In this document: piece by piece, positions 33,538 through 44,660 of the stretch | How the letters are laid out: each line of letters opens with the position of its first letter | Numbering within the stretch: the stretch's first letter is position 1 | Source of the DNA: Homarus americanus | Lineage: Eukaryota; Arthropoda; Malacostraca; Decapoda; Nephropidae | Reading direction: 5' to 3' | Assembly: GCF_018991925.1 (NCBI RefSeq) | Contig: NW_024737042.1 | Coordinates: forward strand, 17,441,678 to 17,505,677 | Length of the DNA: 64,000 nt | Notes under the pieces: model-generated | Told to the model about the DNA's origin: nothing | The model's input: only the letters and a program-made list of their open reading frames with translations | Database searches by the model: none | Program-made: the position numbers and the translations under genes

Positions 33538-34215
33538 CTCTCTCCCCCCTCTCAGCTGCGACCTTTGTGCCCTGAGCGCGTGGTTCAATCAGTCACAGTT
33601 GTGCCTCCCCTAATGGAATATTGGAAGGAATACTGACATGTGTCATAATGGTGAGTTTATACTTCTCTGATACATTCTTTCCCCCCTCCCCTCATCTCCT
33701 ACAACTTCTCCCTCCCCGTCTCCCTCTCTTTCCCATCCTTCTCCCCCCCTTCCGCCATCTTCTTTTCTTTCTCATTCTCCTTTGCCCTCCTGGTCTTTTC
33801 TCCCCTGCCCCATCCCCCTCTTCTTTCCCCATGCTCTTTCATCCACCTCCATTCCTTCCCTCCTCATTCCCCTGTCCTCTTCCTCCTTCCTTTCCTCCTC
33901 CTCCTCTTCCTTCTTCTCCCCCTCTCATTCCTCCTTCCCCATCTTTTCCTCTCCTCTTTCTTCCTATATTTTTTTTTCTCCTCCTCCTCCTCTCTTCGCC
34001 TCTCGATCCCCTCTTTTTTACATACCCTCTCCTCCCTTACTTCTCCTTTCCTCTCCTCTTCCCTTCTCCTCCCCCCACTCCCTTCTCTCTCTCAGTCACC
34101 CTCCCAATTTACCCCTTCCCCTCTCTCATTCTCCCTCCTCTCCTTTTCCCCCTTCCTCTTTCTCCTTCACTCTCAATCTCCTCTCCCTCCTCTCTCTCCT
34201 CCCTCTTTATCCAAG
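33463..34215. repeat. (CT)n and long polypyrimidine tract
   Basis: A near-perfect (CT)n run at 33463-33534 is followed, after about 120 bases of mixed sequence, by a 550-base plus-strand pyrimidine-rich stretch at 33665-34215 (CTCC, TCTTCC and CCCT blocks). The Ser/Pro/Phe-rich open frames across it reflect composition. Mirror-like polypyrimidine of this kind can form triplex (H-) DNA. Confidence 0.85.
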
Positions 34216-34401
34216 AACCTCCATGTCAACTAAATTGACTCTCTCTGTCTGTTCAAGGCTTCACCGATATCAAAAGATACAGAATGTTGAAAGTAACGAC
34301 ACATATAGCAAGATTACTCAACCTCCGCGTCCAAAAATAAGTGAAAGTTATGAGAATTGGAGTGAAAGTGAGTTGCCGTAATAAACGCGAGGGTAAATGC
34401 T

Positions 34402-35078
34402 TCACTCAGTGACTAACGTTCACTCAATGACTAACGTTCACTCAGTGACTAACGTTCACTCAGTGACTAACGTTTACTCAATGACTAACGTTCACTTTAA
34501 AACTAATTTCACTTGAAGACTCAATGACTAACTTTCACTCAAAGACTAACGTTCACTAAATGACTAACGTCCTCTCAATGACTAACGTTCACTAAAGAAT
34601 AACTTTCCTTACAGACTCGATGACTAACGTTCACTCAAAGACTAACGTTCGATTCAATGACTAACGTTCACTTTAAAACTAATTTCCTTGAAGACTCAAT
34701 GATAACGTTCACTCAAGACTAACGTTCACTAAATGACTAACGTTCGCTCAATGACTAACGTTCACTAAAGAATAACTTTCACTTACAGACTCGATGACTA
34801 ACGTTCACTCAAAGACTAACGTTCATTTAATGACTATCGTTCACTCAAAGACTAACGTTCATTCAATGACTAACGTTCACTCGAAGTCTAACGTTCACTC
34901 AATGATAAAGATTCACTCAAAGACTAACGTTCACTCAATGACTAACGTTCACTCAAAGACTAACGTTCATTCAATGACTAACGTTCACTCGAAGACTAAC
35001 GTTCACTCAATGACTAAGATTCACTCGAAGACTAACGTTCACTCAATGACTAACGTTCGCTCAAAGACTAACGTTCTT
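34402..35078. repeat. 18-bp minisatellite array, left part
   Basis: Unit AACGTTCACTCAATGACT (18 bp), alternating with a variant having AAAGACT or GAAGACT. A larger block of about 220 bp (TTTAAAACTAATTTC..GAAGACTCAATG..ACTAAAGAATAACTTTC) is repeated near 34490-34620 and 34665-34785. The 18-bp period keeps a plus-strand TNVHSM/TNVHSK frame open, which I do not regard as a gene. The array is interrupted at about 35078 by a CR1 LINE and resumes at 35758. Confidence 0.92.
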
Positions 35079-35757
35079 ATGAACAACGATGCTATAGAAA
35101 TTTGACTGTGAGAAAGACTTAGTAGTAATGGTAAGTTGGAATCTTAAGCCATGTAAACAATGTGTATTTGCTCAAAACAAAGGCTAATAAGGAGCTTGGG
35201 TTCATACCAAAAGTGTGGTTACAAGACTAGCGGGTTATCCTAAAACTATATCTTGCGCGAGACATCACTTTTGGTCACCTTATTACAGAATGGATATAGA
35301 ATCCTGGAAAGAATTTAGAGAATGACAAGACTAATCCCTGGCATTAGGAACCTTGAGTACAGAGACAGGTGAAAGCTTCTTAATTTGCACTCCCTCGAGA
35401 GACGTAGAGTGAGGGGCGACATGATCGAGATGTATAAATGAAAGTCAGAGATAAACAAAGGGGATAATTGGTGACATCACAAATGTACTCAAACTATCCA
35501 ACCAGGAGCAAACTCGCATCAACGGTTTTAAATTAGACAAATTTAGATTTAGGCGCGAAATTGGTAAACATTGGTTTGGAAATAGGGTAGTGGATGAGTG
35601 GAACAAGTTACCAAACACCATAATTAACTCGAATACGCTGGATAGCTTCAAACATAGGTTGGGTGGATATATGAGCAATATGGGTTGGGTGTAAATGGGA
35701 CTGCCTTGCAGTATGGGCCAATAGGCCCGCTGCAGTTTCCTCCTCTTATTTTCTTAT
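35079..35757 (+). mobile_element. CR1-like LINE copy 1, 5'-truncated, decayed
   Basis: Collinear with 62911-63608 at nucleotide level. It begins at ATGAACAACGATG within the RT domain and runs to a 3' end with tail TCTTATTTTCTTATT. Translated pieces include the DKFRFRREIG and VVDEWNKLPN segments (about 35536-35620), typical of the C-terminus of CR1-clade RTs. Frameshifts, for example near 35300, break the frame. The 3' UTR has a perfect GGGCC-AATA-GGCCC stem-loop at 35715-35728 and an octamer-like tail, both features of CR1 3' ends. It sits inside the 18-bp array. Confidence 0.85.
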
Positions 35758-36163
35758 TCAATGAATATCGCTCACTTTAAGACTAACGTTCATTTAAAGA
35801 CTCAATGACTAACGTTCACTTAAATACTAATGTTACTCAATGAATAACGTTCACTTAGGACTAACGTTCACTAAATAACTAACGTTCACTCAATGACTAA
35901 CGTTCACTTTAAGACTAACGTTCACTGTAACAGTAACGTTCACTGTAACAGTAAAGTTCACTCAATGACTAACGTTGACTTAAAGACTAACTTTCACTCA
36001 ATGACTAACATTTTCTTTAAGACTAACGTTTGCTCAATGACTAACGTTCATTTAAGGACTAAAGTTTATTAAATCACTAACGTTCGCTCAATGACTAACA
36101 TTTTCTTTAAGACTAACGTTCACTCAATGTCTAACATTTTCTTTAAGACTAACGTTCACTTAA
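35758..36163. repeat. 18-bp minisatellite array, right part
   Basis: Resumes with TCAATGAATATCGCTCAC directly after the LINE tail. It is more diverged than the left part, with ACATTTTCTTTAAGACTAACG variants near 36008, 36098 and 36130. Confidence 0.85.
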
Positions 36164-36359
36164 TCAGGGTTGAGGAGTACAAGTGTTAAGTGGTGTAAGT
36201 TAAGATAGTCTCTATCCCTCAACCTCCTTCATAAGCAATTCTTATAGCTATGTTAACAGTTTTTCATGAAACTCGCGTCATGTCACTAAACAGGTCGGCA
36301 GTACTGTAGATAGTTTTCAAACAGGGAGGTACTACCGCCTGGGAAGATATTGGATGCAT
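36164..36359. other. short intergenic spacer
   Basis: Unique-looking sequence between the 18-bp array and dispersed repeat A. Nothing recognisable. Confidence 0.4.
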
Positions 36360-36785
<426 letters not shown>

Positions 36786-38345
36786 TTCTGTCTATAAGAA
36801 CAAACAAATAGAGTCTTTTAGCATTTTTTGTACATAATAACATTACAACACATTATACAGTACATGGAGTATGTGTAGAGTACGGGAGTTGTTTTCGTCT
36901 CTCTCTCTCTCTCTCTCTCTCTATGTACCCAGAGTATGTGATAAAACTTTCGAGCCGCTAAATCCTCTTAAGATTTACCTTTGTAGTAAGCTCAAAATTG
37001 CACCACACAAAAGAGCACACGCTGCTACTAGCCGTGTGTGTGTGTTAAACCCACCTCTCTATATTTCATTATTCTCACATGTTTATTTATATACAATCCT
37101 TACCGAGATTTATATCGTGAAAATGAAATAGGAAAGAGTGAACAGATAAGTGAATAACTGGATAACTAAAAAAAAATGTGTATCACCTGAAAAAAAATTA
37201 TACACTTGTGACTGAAAGTGAAAAAAAAAAATCACACTATATATAAGAGACGAAGGTTTCACTTGAAAAGCCTGTGTATAGCATACCCCCTTCACACACA
37301 CACTTGCGTTACGAAAAAGAAGAGAACATAAATAAAAAAGATTTACAACCAATCAAAAATACACAAAATGCCTGAATTTACTATTGACATTAAAACTTTT
37401 TCTCTCTCGCTACTTTTTCACTAAATTTTCGGAAGGCAGATGTTAGTCATCTTCTCTACGCGTTCGAACGATTACCTCCAAACATTAGAACGAATTGTAT
37501 ATTTCAATATAATTTTACCTCACAAACCTAGAAAAATCCAAATCCACGTAAAGTAACACCAACGAAGACATCTCATATATTCTCCGATATGTAAATCCTA
37601 TTATATTATTATACAATCGTAAGGAAAAATATGCTATGAATCCCAATGTTTCGAACAGGAGGAAAATCAGGAAAACCTATCGCTCTTTTCCTCTCTATAC
37701 CATGAGCGGATCAACTCACGTATTTACCGCCGTGAATCAGTTATAGGAGACGAGTGGCACGAGAGCACTTAATCAAACTATTATTGTCGTTGGGTGTGGG
37801 TAGGGTAGGGTAAGGTAGGGTAGGGTGGTAGGGTATGGTATGGTAGGGTAGAGGGAGGGGAGGTGGGGGTAGGAACGGGAGGGGGTTGAAGGGTACACAT
37901 GGGCCCAGCGGCGACGAGATGCCACACTGAATAATTGAAGGCACAATAGCGATCATCTGAGTGGTGATCCAGTGTCCTTTTTTTTCTTCTATTTATTTTT
38001 TTATTATTCTCTCTATTCATTCTGGCGGGTTTCTCTGTTGTTTCCTATATCTTTTTCTTTCTTGCATTATTTTATATTTTCTATTTTTTGTCCTAAGAAG
38101 GAGAAAAGAGACAGCGAAGAGAAGAGAAGGGAAGAGAAAGGAGAAAAGAGTGGAAGAAAGAAAGAGAGGAGTATCAGGGAGCAGAAGAGGCGTGGATGAA
38201 AATAAAGGAAGAAGGAAGAGACACAAAGGCACCATTACCGGTCACTAGCGGGTTGGACCTGTACCACCCGAAGACGTGCACTCACCTGCAGCGATACAGG
38301 CGAATAATGATAGTGATACTGTGATATAGTGATATAGTATATAAT

Positions 38346-38346
<1 letters not shown>
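36786..38346. other. intergenic, no gene seen
   Basis: Contains a short (CT)n at 36898-36922, A-rich stretches at 37167-37231, a TAGGG-type G-rich run at 37796-37860 followed by G-rich sequence to 37890, and a T-rich block (37978-38090) followed by a purine tract (38094-38210). No credible gene. Confidence 0.5.
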
Positions 38347-38436
<90 letters not shown>

Positions 38437-38438
38437 TA

Positions 38439-38519
<81 letters not shown>

Positions 38520-38640
38520 ACGGCCTCACCAGCAAGAATCGAACCCTCGACCTACTGGGTGGGACTGAGGAACGCTTACCGGCTGGGCCACAAGGACACT
38601 AAAAGCAGTTTTAGACTGTTATATTTCACACAAAGCCTGT
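38347..38640 (-). mobile_element. tRNA-derived SINE, copy 1, with (TA)n tail
   Basis: On the minus strand, TGTGTGAAATATAACAG (about 38616-38632) is followed by an A-box-like region (CTTGTGGCCCAGCCGG, about 38578-38593). A perfect B-box core GGGTTCGATTC lies at 38536-38546, then GGCCGTTG and a (TA)n tail (38347-38518, broken once by GTGATATAGTG). The same head sequence and box layout recur on the plus strand at 60882. SINEs of this kind are Pol III transcripts moved by LINE machinery. Confidence 0.75.
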
Positions 38641-38757
38641 TCATCAGCTGATGGCGCCGTGAACCTCATTGAGGAAACTACCCGTGCGTCGTATGTGGTG
38701 TCAGTAGCATTTTACCGAATCCAGCTGGTATGAAACGCGAGGTACATATATATACCA

Positions 38758-38861
38758 TTTTTAGTCCATATAACACGCGGACTTTTGAACATATAATCAA
38801 GTCCGCGTGTTATATGGACTAAAAACAATGTTAAAGATCCGCGTGTTATATGGACTAAAAA
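38758..38861. repeat. inverted and direct copies of a 27-bp SINE 3'-end motif
   Basis: The arm at 38758-38784 is the exact reverse complement of 38799-38825, with a 14-bp spacer. A third, direct copy of the core (TCCGCGTGTTATATGGACTA) is at 38838-38861. The related motif AAGTCCGCGTGTTTAT lies just before the (TA)n tail of the SINE at 61010. These look like tail ends of SINE copies arranged head-to-head and tandem. Short TA runs flank them. Confidence 0.75.
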
Positions 38862-40436
38862 TGAAGTATATATATTTATATTAAATAATGCAGTAATAAT
38901 GTAATTCACTGATACGGTGATACATAAGTGAGCCAGTTATATAGTGATGCACCGGTGTAATGATAGTGATGCGGTGATATTCTAATTCAGTGATATGAGA
39001 CACTCAATCAAACAGACCATCACCTGTAGAAAGTGCCACATTTATGAAAGGGTGAAACAAAAACATCATAATCTACCCTTGAACAAGCGAGACTGAGAAT
39101 CGAATAACATACTCGTATTTTGCTGATGTTCTGACACGCGACGTGAAATCTAACTCCTCTCTTTGTAGTTACGCTAAGACCGATACATTTTATCAGATTC
39201 TAAAAATAAGATATCTCAGGAATTCGGGATTCAGCTGGCCGAGCAGGCTAGAGTATAACAAATGCACGACAACGAGTGTGGTCAGCTGACTACCTATTTT
39301 AATGTGTGTTTAGGTAAATAAAGCTATCTCAGAGGGTCTAAAAACACATCTCTGTTCAAATGAACAGACCAAACACACCCAGGTCAAGTGATAAAACGCG
39401 GGGACTGCACACTCTCTCTGGTCTGAGGAGAGTTTATTGTTTCCCGAAATACAGAGGTAAACACGGGTGTTCCCCGGACACGCGCGAAACAACCGCTTTA
39501 AGTTCAGGAATTTGCATGGCGTTTTGCCGTCAATATACATAATTTAGTTCGCGTTCGTGTAGTTCTGGAGTACGTATTTTCCAGCGTGAAAAAATGCGTA
39601 TTTAATATGTAAAGTAAATCGAAAATAATAAATACATGCATTTATATTCTCCCATGTATCGAAAGCAACAATCAAGTGAACATGAAAGCAGAATATATTG
39701 TACGAACCACAAACTTTGGGGAGTAACTGACTCAGGAACGAGTGTGAGTGAGACCTTAAACACATTATGATATATTGTAGGCCTGAAATGGCAGTGGTCA
39801 GGCCATGAAACGAAACAGACCAACAGTGGACCAAGGGATACTCGACAGGCATCACAAAATAAGAAAAGGCCAGAAGAAGACCAGTTATCAGATGGTCAGA
39901 TGAAACCAGGAAGCATGGAACACCTCGTTGACGTTGCAGTGTTATTACTACGCTTCATCAACTAAGATTTTTAAACGCGTAACAAGGTTAGTAATTACAC
40001 TAATCCATAAAAAACAAAACATATAGACATGAATCGCAGTGAGCGGGAAAGGTTCGTGACATATGATGGTGGAACTACCTGCAGGAGACCCTCGTCCAGC
40101 AACTGATGATGTACAGTTAATGTTTACTAAATATCTTAAAGTTTAATGCATCATGAGGCAAAACTCAGTAGGTTCAGATAAAGAAAAAATGGCACAAATT
40201 AAGAAGGTAAAGTTAACTGACAATAACCACAGTAATCCAATAGAAGTAAGTTGTAAGTCAAAACAATGTTAAACAATTAGCAACTATGTTTAAGGCAAGC
40301 GTGGATGACATTCACAGTCAGTGAGCACCTTAAACAAATTAATCACCAGATAAGCAGTTTTAAATGACATCAAAACACTTTATTATTTTATTGGATTTGC
40401 ATTTTTATTTTATTTATTTATTTATTTATTAACTTA
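38862..40436. other. intergenic, no gene seen
   Basis: AT-rich sequence. A short read KARRRPVIRWSDETRKHGTP at about 39867-39926 resembles the C-terminal tail of RTE-like LINE polyproteins, but it stands alone and I do not call it firmly. Other open frames are short and featureless. Confidence 0.4.
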
Positions 40437-40615
40437 TTTTTTTTACGGGCATTAGCCCCCTGACTGAAATCTTTATAATGACCCACATCAAGGCCTGGGG
40501 GCGAAAACATATTTAAATAATAATAAGAAGAGTAAGAATAATGATAAAATTGATAAAATCGATAAAATAAATACTTAATTATAATAAATTATTAATAACA
40601 CTAATACAAAATATA

Positions 40616-40702
<87 letters not shown>

Positions 40703-40835
40703 CCATAAATAAAAAAATCAAGAGAAATGATATACAAGTATGTATATTGTGTGTAAATGAGGCAGAAAGTTAGATCAGCAACCTGGGACTTGGTCTGAAT
40801 TTTTGTGATGCCATATGGCAACAGGGTTTAAGGAG
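40437..40835 (+). repeat. dispersed repeat family A, copy 3 with internal (TAA)n
   Basis: Starts after a T-run with ACGGGCATTAGCCCCCTG, then GACCCACATCAAGGCCTGGG. An A/TAA-rich middle follows, including pure (TAA)n at 40618-40699. It ends with TGTGTGTAAATGAGGCAGAA, ACCTGGGACTTGG and GCCATATGGCA. Matched in reverse orientation at 36360-36785. Confidence 0.78.
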
Positions 40836-43397
40836 AAAAAATCTAATGAAAAAGTATTCAAAATTGTCTTACCTAAGAAAACAAAATAAGTTCTGTGTGG
40901 CGGTAGTTGTAATGCTCAACCTGTGGAGTCTTTACCATATGTGGTGTATAGCGACTCCGAGCCTAAGAAGGTTACGCGTGAGATGGGCAGTGTTAAGTGA
41001 AATTTAGTGTGAGTGAAGGGAGGGTTGGCTACTGGGGCGCGGTCACAGATAAAACCAGCCTCGCCCTGAAAAACTTTACCAAATGTTGGCAGATCCTGGG
41101 CAGGAGCGTGTGGTGGTGCCCACCCCGCCTCCTCCAAATCCCATGTAAGCAAGTCAACAACACAGACTTTGGAGGGATGTACTAAGTGTTCCTTTCATGT
41201 TAGTAGATGTGATTATGCGCTAAATTTATTTTTAAAATCTATTGCGAATTGGATTTATGGGCGAGTTAGCGAATTATTTTTTTTATCGTACGGAGGAATG
41301 GCCCGTTGTGGTAATAAAAGGTATTGCGGTGATCTGCGGTGACAGTGTGACTTAATTATTAAGTAAATTCTTTAATGTAGGAAAGATTAAATAATTAGTA
41401 TAATTATTGTGTATAAAGTCGCTATATCATTATATATATTCCAAATGAAGCATTATATAACTAGAACAAATATTAAGTGCTTAAGTAACCAGAGTTTGAA
41501 TTACATTTGTACAGTTGTAAATAAAAGCTCTTACAGTGTTGAGTTAAGTAGTGTAAGTACACTTTGGCTACCCTCATACAGCAGCAGTAAGTAAAACTTC
41601 CTTCCATGTCTCCACCAAGGTAATTCACCCTGAAACTTTACAATGTTCTATTTTACACATATAAACAATATGAGGTCCGGGTCTTGTGTGTAAAATGAAA
41701 AAATATAATTAAGGTAAAATTTATCCGTGACTAAGAAGTTAACCCAGAAGGTTTGGTTAATATAAACTACATCTATCATTCAGTGTAGTAAAAAATATAT
41801 AAGATGAACTATAAATAACCAGAGATAATTACTGTACTGAACCAATTATCTCTCACTTACAATAATGAACCTGAGGAAGACATCTATGGTCAATATACCT
41901 CAAGATAACAAAGATTTTATGTGTTTAATATTTCTCTGCCCTTCTTGTCTTCAAATTTATTTTATTGGTGAATAAAGTCCTTCTCTTATTTTTAATTACT
42001 TATTTTTATGAGAATCGTTTTATAATATGTAAGAAACTGTTCCTAGTGTTTTTAGTTGGTTGTGTTGTTTTAGTTCGTAAAATTTGGTGGCGGTTTTTAA
42101 AACGTTCATAAGTTGTCGTAATTATTAGTGTTTGTCTCTATACACACACACACACACACACTTTGTACCCATAATAAAAAAATTCACGATAATCATCATT
42201 CCTTCAAGGCGAGTACAAATACACAACACACAAAACACTCGGTCTTGTGAACTATTTGTCAGTCTATGTTAGTTTACAGAACACTCCAACACACTTGATA
42301 TAACATGTGATAACAATATAACACAGTCACACATTTACGTTATTAAAGGCGGTTGGTTGAGTTGCGAGCGTTTGATCACCAGCTTGACATTTTTCTTTGT
42401 ATAATTCTGAAACTGAGGTCTTGGTCATTTTTAGTTTCCGTTTGATCCCTCGGATTCACTATATACCAAACAAATTATCTACACGTTTATCAATTGGTTA
42501 GTTGTGGATGTCGAGTTCCGTCTGTCAACATGCACGCTCACCTAGTCTGGTATCGCCATCCACCGCTTGACATTTCCTTTGATATCCAAGTTCAATTTTC
42601 TGTCTCTGATCCGCTGTCAGATGCATATCAGTGGTGATGGTGGGGTTAATTTGTTTACGGGGATTGTAGTGAGACGAGAGGAAGGGAGGGGAACGACCGC
42701 CACTACTACCACAACTACCACTATTTCGACGATGGTGGTGGTAGTGGAGGTTGTTGTTCGACGTGATAGTTTTTGCTGTTGTTTGTTTTGTTATAGTTCG
42801 TCAATTGTATTTGTTAGTTTTGTGTTGTTCGATTTCTTTCATGTTTGTTGTTGTTGTTGTTGTTGTTGTTCGACGTCAATAGTGTTTGCTGTTGTCGTTT
42901 TTCTATGTCGATTATGTTTGTTGTTTGTTCGATCATGATATTTCTTATTCAACAACTGTGTTTGGTGTTAGTTTAATCAATTCTGTGTATTATGTTTCTC
43001 AAAAGCACTATGAGCAGGTATGGGCAGGTGGTAGTTCAGTGCCTCCTCTTCACTCATACAGTACTGTACATACAAACATACACACAAACTCGTGTTAACA
43101 CGTACTGGTGCGGAAAGAGTGATAAGTAAACGCAGGCTCGATGCATTTAAGAACAATAACAACATAATTAATGTGTGTATGTATCATAATTATCTAGAAA
43201 TGTGAAAAAAACTAAGAATTTCAGAATATTTGTGGAATTAAACTTCATCAAATTAATTCTAACTTGTCCTAGTTGAATGTATATAAATAAATCTTAGGAA
43301 ACACTTAAGGCAACTTTAACAGTGATTTCCAAGTTATTTACGATGTGACGCTAAGTTTTGTCTTAATTTTCTATACAGTTTAATACGAAGTTTATCA
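40836..43397. other. intergenic, no gene seen
   Basis: Includes an (AC)n at 42142-42161, a CCA/GGTGGT-rich patch at 42697-42750 and (GTT)n at 42845-42870. These low-complexity pieces explain a 123-codon open frame (42567-42938) rich in Thr, Val and Cys. No domain is recognisable. Confidence 0.5.
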
Positions 43398-43516
43398 TTA
43401 GTGGAGATAGTCTATTAGTGGAATAGTCCATTAGTGGAATAGTCCACTAGTGGAGATAGTCTATTAATAGAGATAGTCTATTCGTAGAGATAGTTTATTA
43501 GTAGAGATATTCTATT
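43398..43516. repeat. 17-bp minisatellite, about 7 units
   Basis: Units such as TTAGTGGAGATAGTCTA and TTAGTGGAATAGTCCA (16-17 bp) in tandem, with drift to TTAATAGAGATAGTCTA at the right end. Confidence 0.8.
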
Positions 43517-44660
43517 AAGGAAGGTCATCAATGTACTTAATTTATTTTCAATGCTTTGTTCGTATCACTGTGTGGTCGGTCAGGTTGAGCAGGAAACACA
43601 GATCATAGACTGGGATGGTGTTTGTGAGCCTACAGTACAGTGTGCAGCCGATGGTACCACACGGTTCAACAGCCTCGTAAGATTCATGTGCACATTTTCT
43701 CCCTGACCCGAGATAAGAACGTAAAGTTGCCTCGGAGACTTCCATTACCCCCTGTGGTGATGTTTGCGTATACATGGTAGCGTCGCAGTACTAAAATTAT
43801 TTATGAGTCCGTGGTAATGGTAGTCTTGTAACAATGGAGATGACTGGTGTAAAAAATTCCTCGACGTAATTTCGCTTGACAATAATGATAAATTGATGAT
43901 GGACTATAAACAAAATATAAATAATACACACATAGATGCTTCTTATAAGGAAAAATGTTATTATAAGTGATAAGTCTTTAAAATAAAACGTATTAGAGGA
44001 AATTTCTGTAATTCATGCGCGCACCTGCACTTGTTCTTGGTGGATCACACAAAAGTATTGAAAACTTCAGGAATGAGTGGAGTTGATTCTCGCATGATAA
44101 GTATTTACAATATTACAAAACAATGCAACAATGAAAGGAATATTATATTAAGGTAATACGGAATATTATACAAAATATGAGATAAAGCAAACACTTAGTT
44201 GGTAGTTTACTCAAAAGGTCTGGTAAAGTGGTGGGCCAGTTCCAACCACAAGTTGGATATTACAACACATTTGATTAAACTGAATTTTGTAGAGGTAAAA
44301 GGAAACGATAATAATGGCAACGACAGCGCCAAGCGTTGATAATTATAATAATAAAAATGCCAATGTGTTTGTGAGTGTGTGATGGACTTCTCTCTGGTGG
44401 CGTGAAACAGGCGGGAGGCGCTGAGAATCTACTACCCTAAACACATCTCAGAGAAGAACTTAACTTAGTGGCAACAACTCAACACACACTGACCCATACC
44501 ACTCCTCTATGATATGACAACACAAGTGTCATCATACCATATTTCGTGAAGTAGTGATCCCAGAGAGGGACACACACAAGGTACCCTGTCATCACAGCCA
44601 AAAGTCGGTGACCAACACACTCCGGGCCAGGTGCGACACTGAATAGCGCCCACCAACATT
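43517..44660. other. intergenic, no gene seen
   Basis: Unique-looking sequence. Open frames of 63-75 codons on the minus strand have no recognisable domain. Confidence 0.45.

Noticed and set aside
33621..34381. Two Ser/Pro/Phe-rich frames of about 200 codons
   Set aside because: Both lie in the same polypyrimidine tract in different phases, so composition explains their length.
34794..35105. Plus-strand frame with TNVHSM/TNVHSK repeats
   Set aside because: Translation of the 18-bp minisatellite, running into the CR1 insertion. Not a gene.
37796..37860. Interstitial telomere-like repeat (TAGGG)n
   Set aside because: The arthropod telomere unit is TTAGG. This run is an impure GGTAG/TAGGG mix blending into general G-rich sequence.
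42567..42938. 123-codon open frame rich in Thr, Val and Cys
   Set aside because: Most of it is CCA/GGT and GTT low-complexity repeat. No domain or supporting context.
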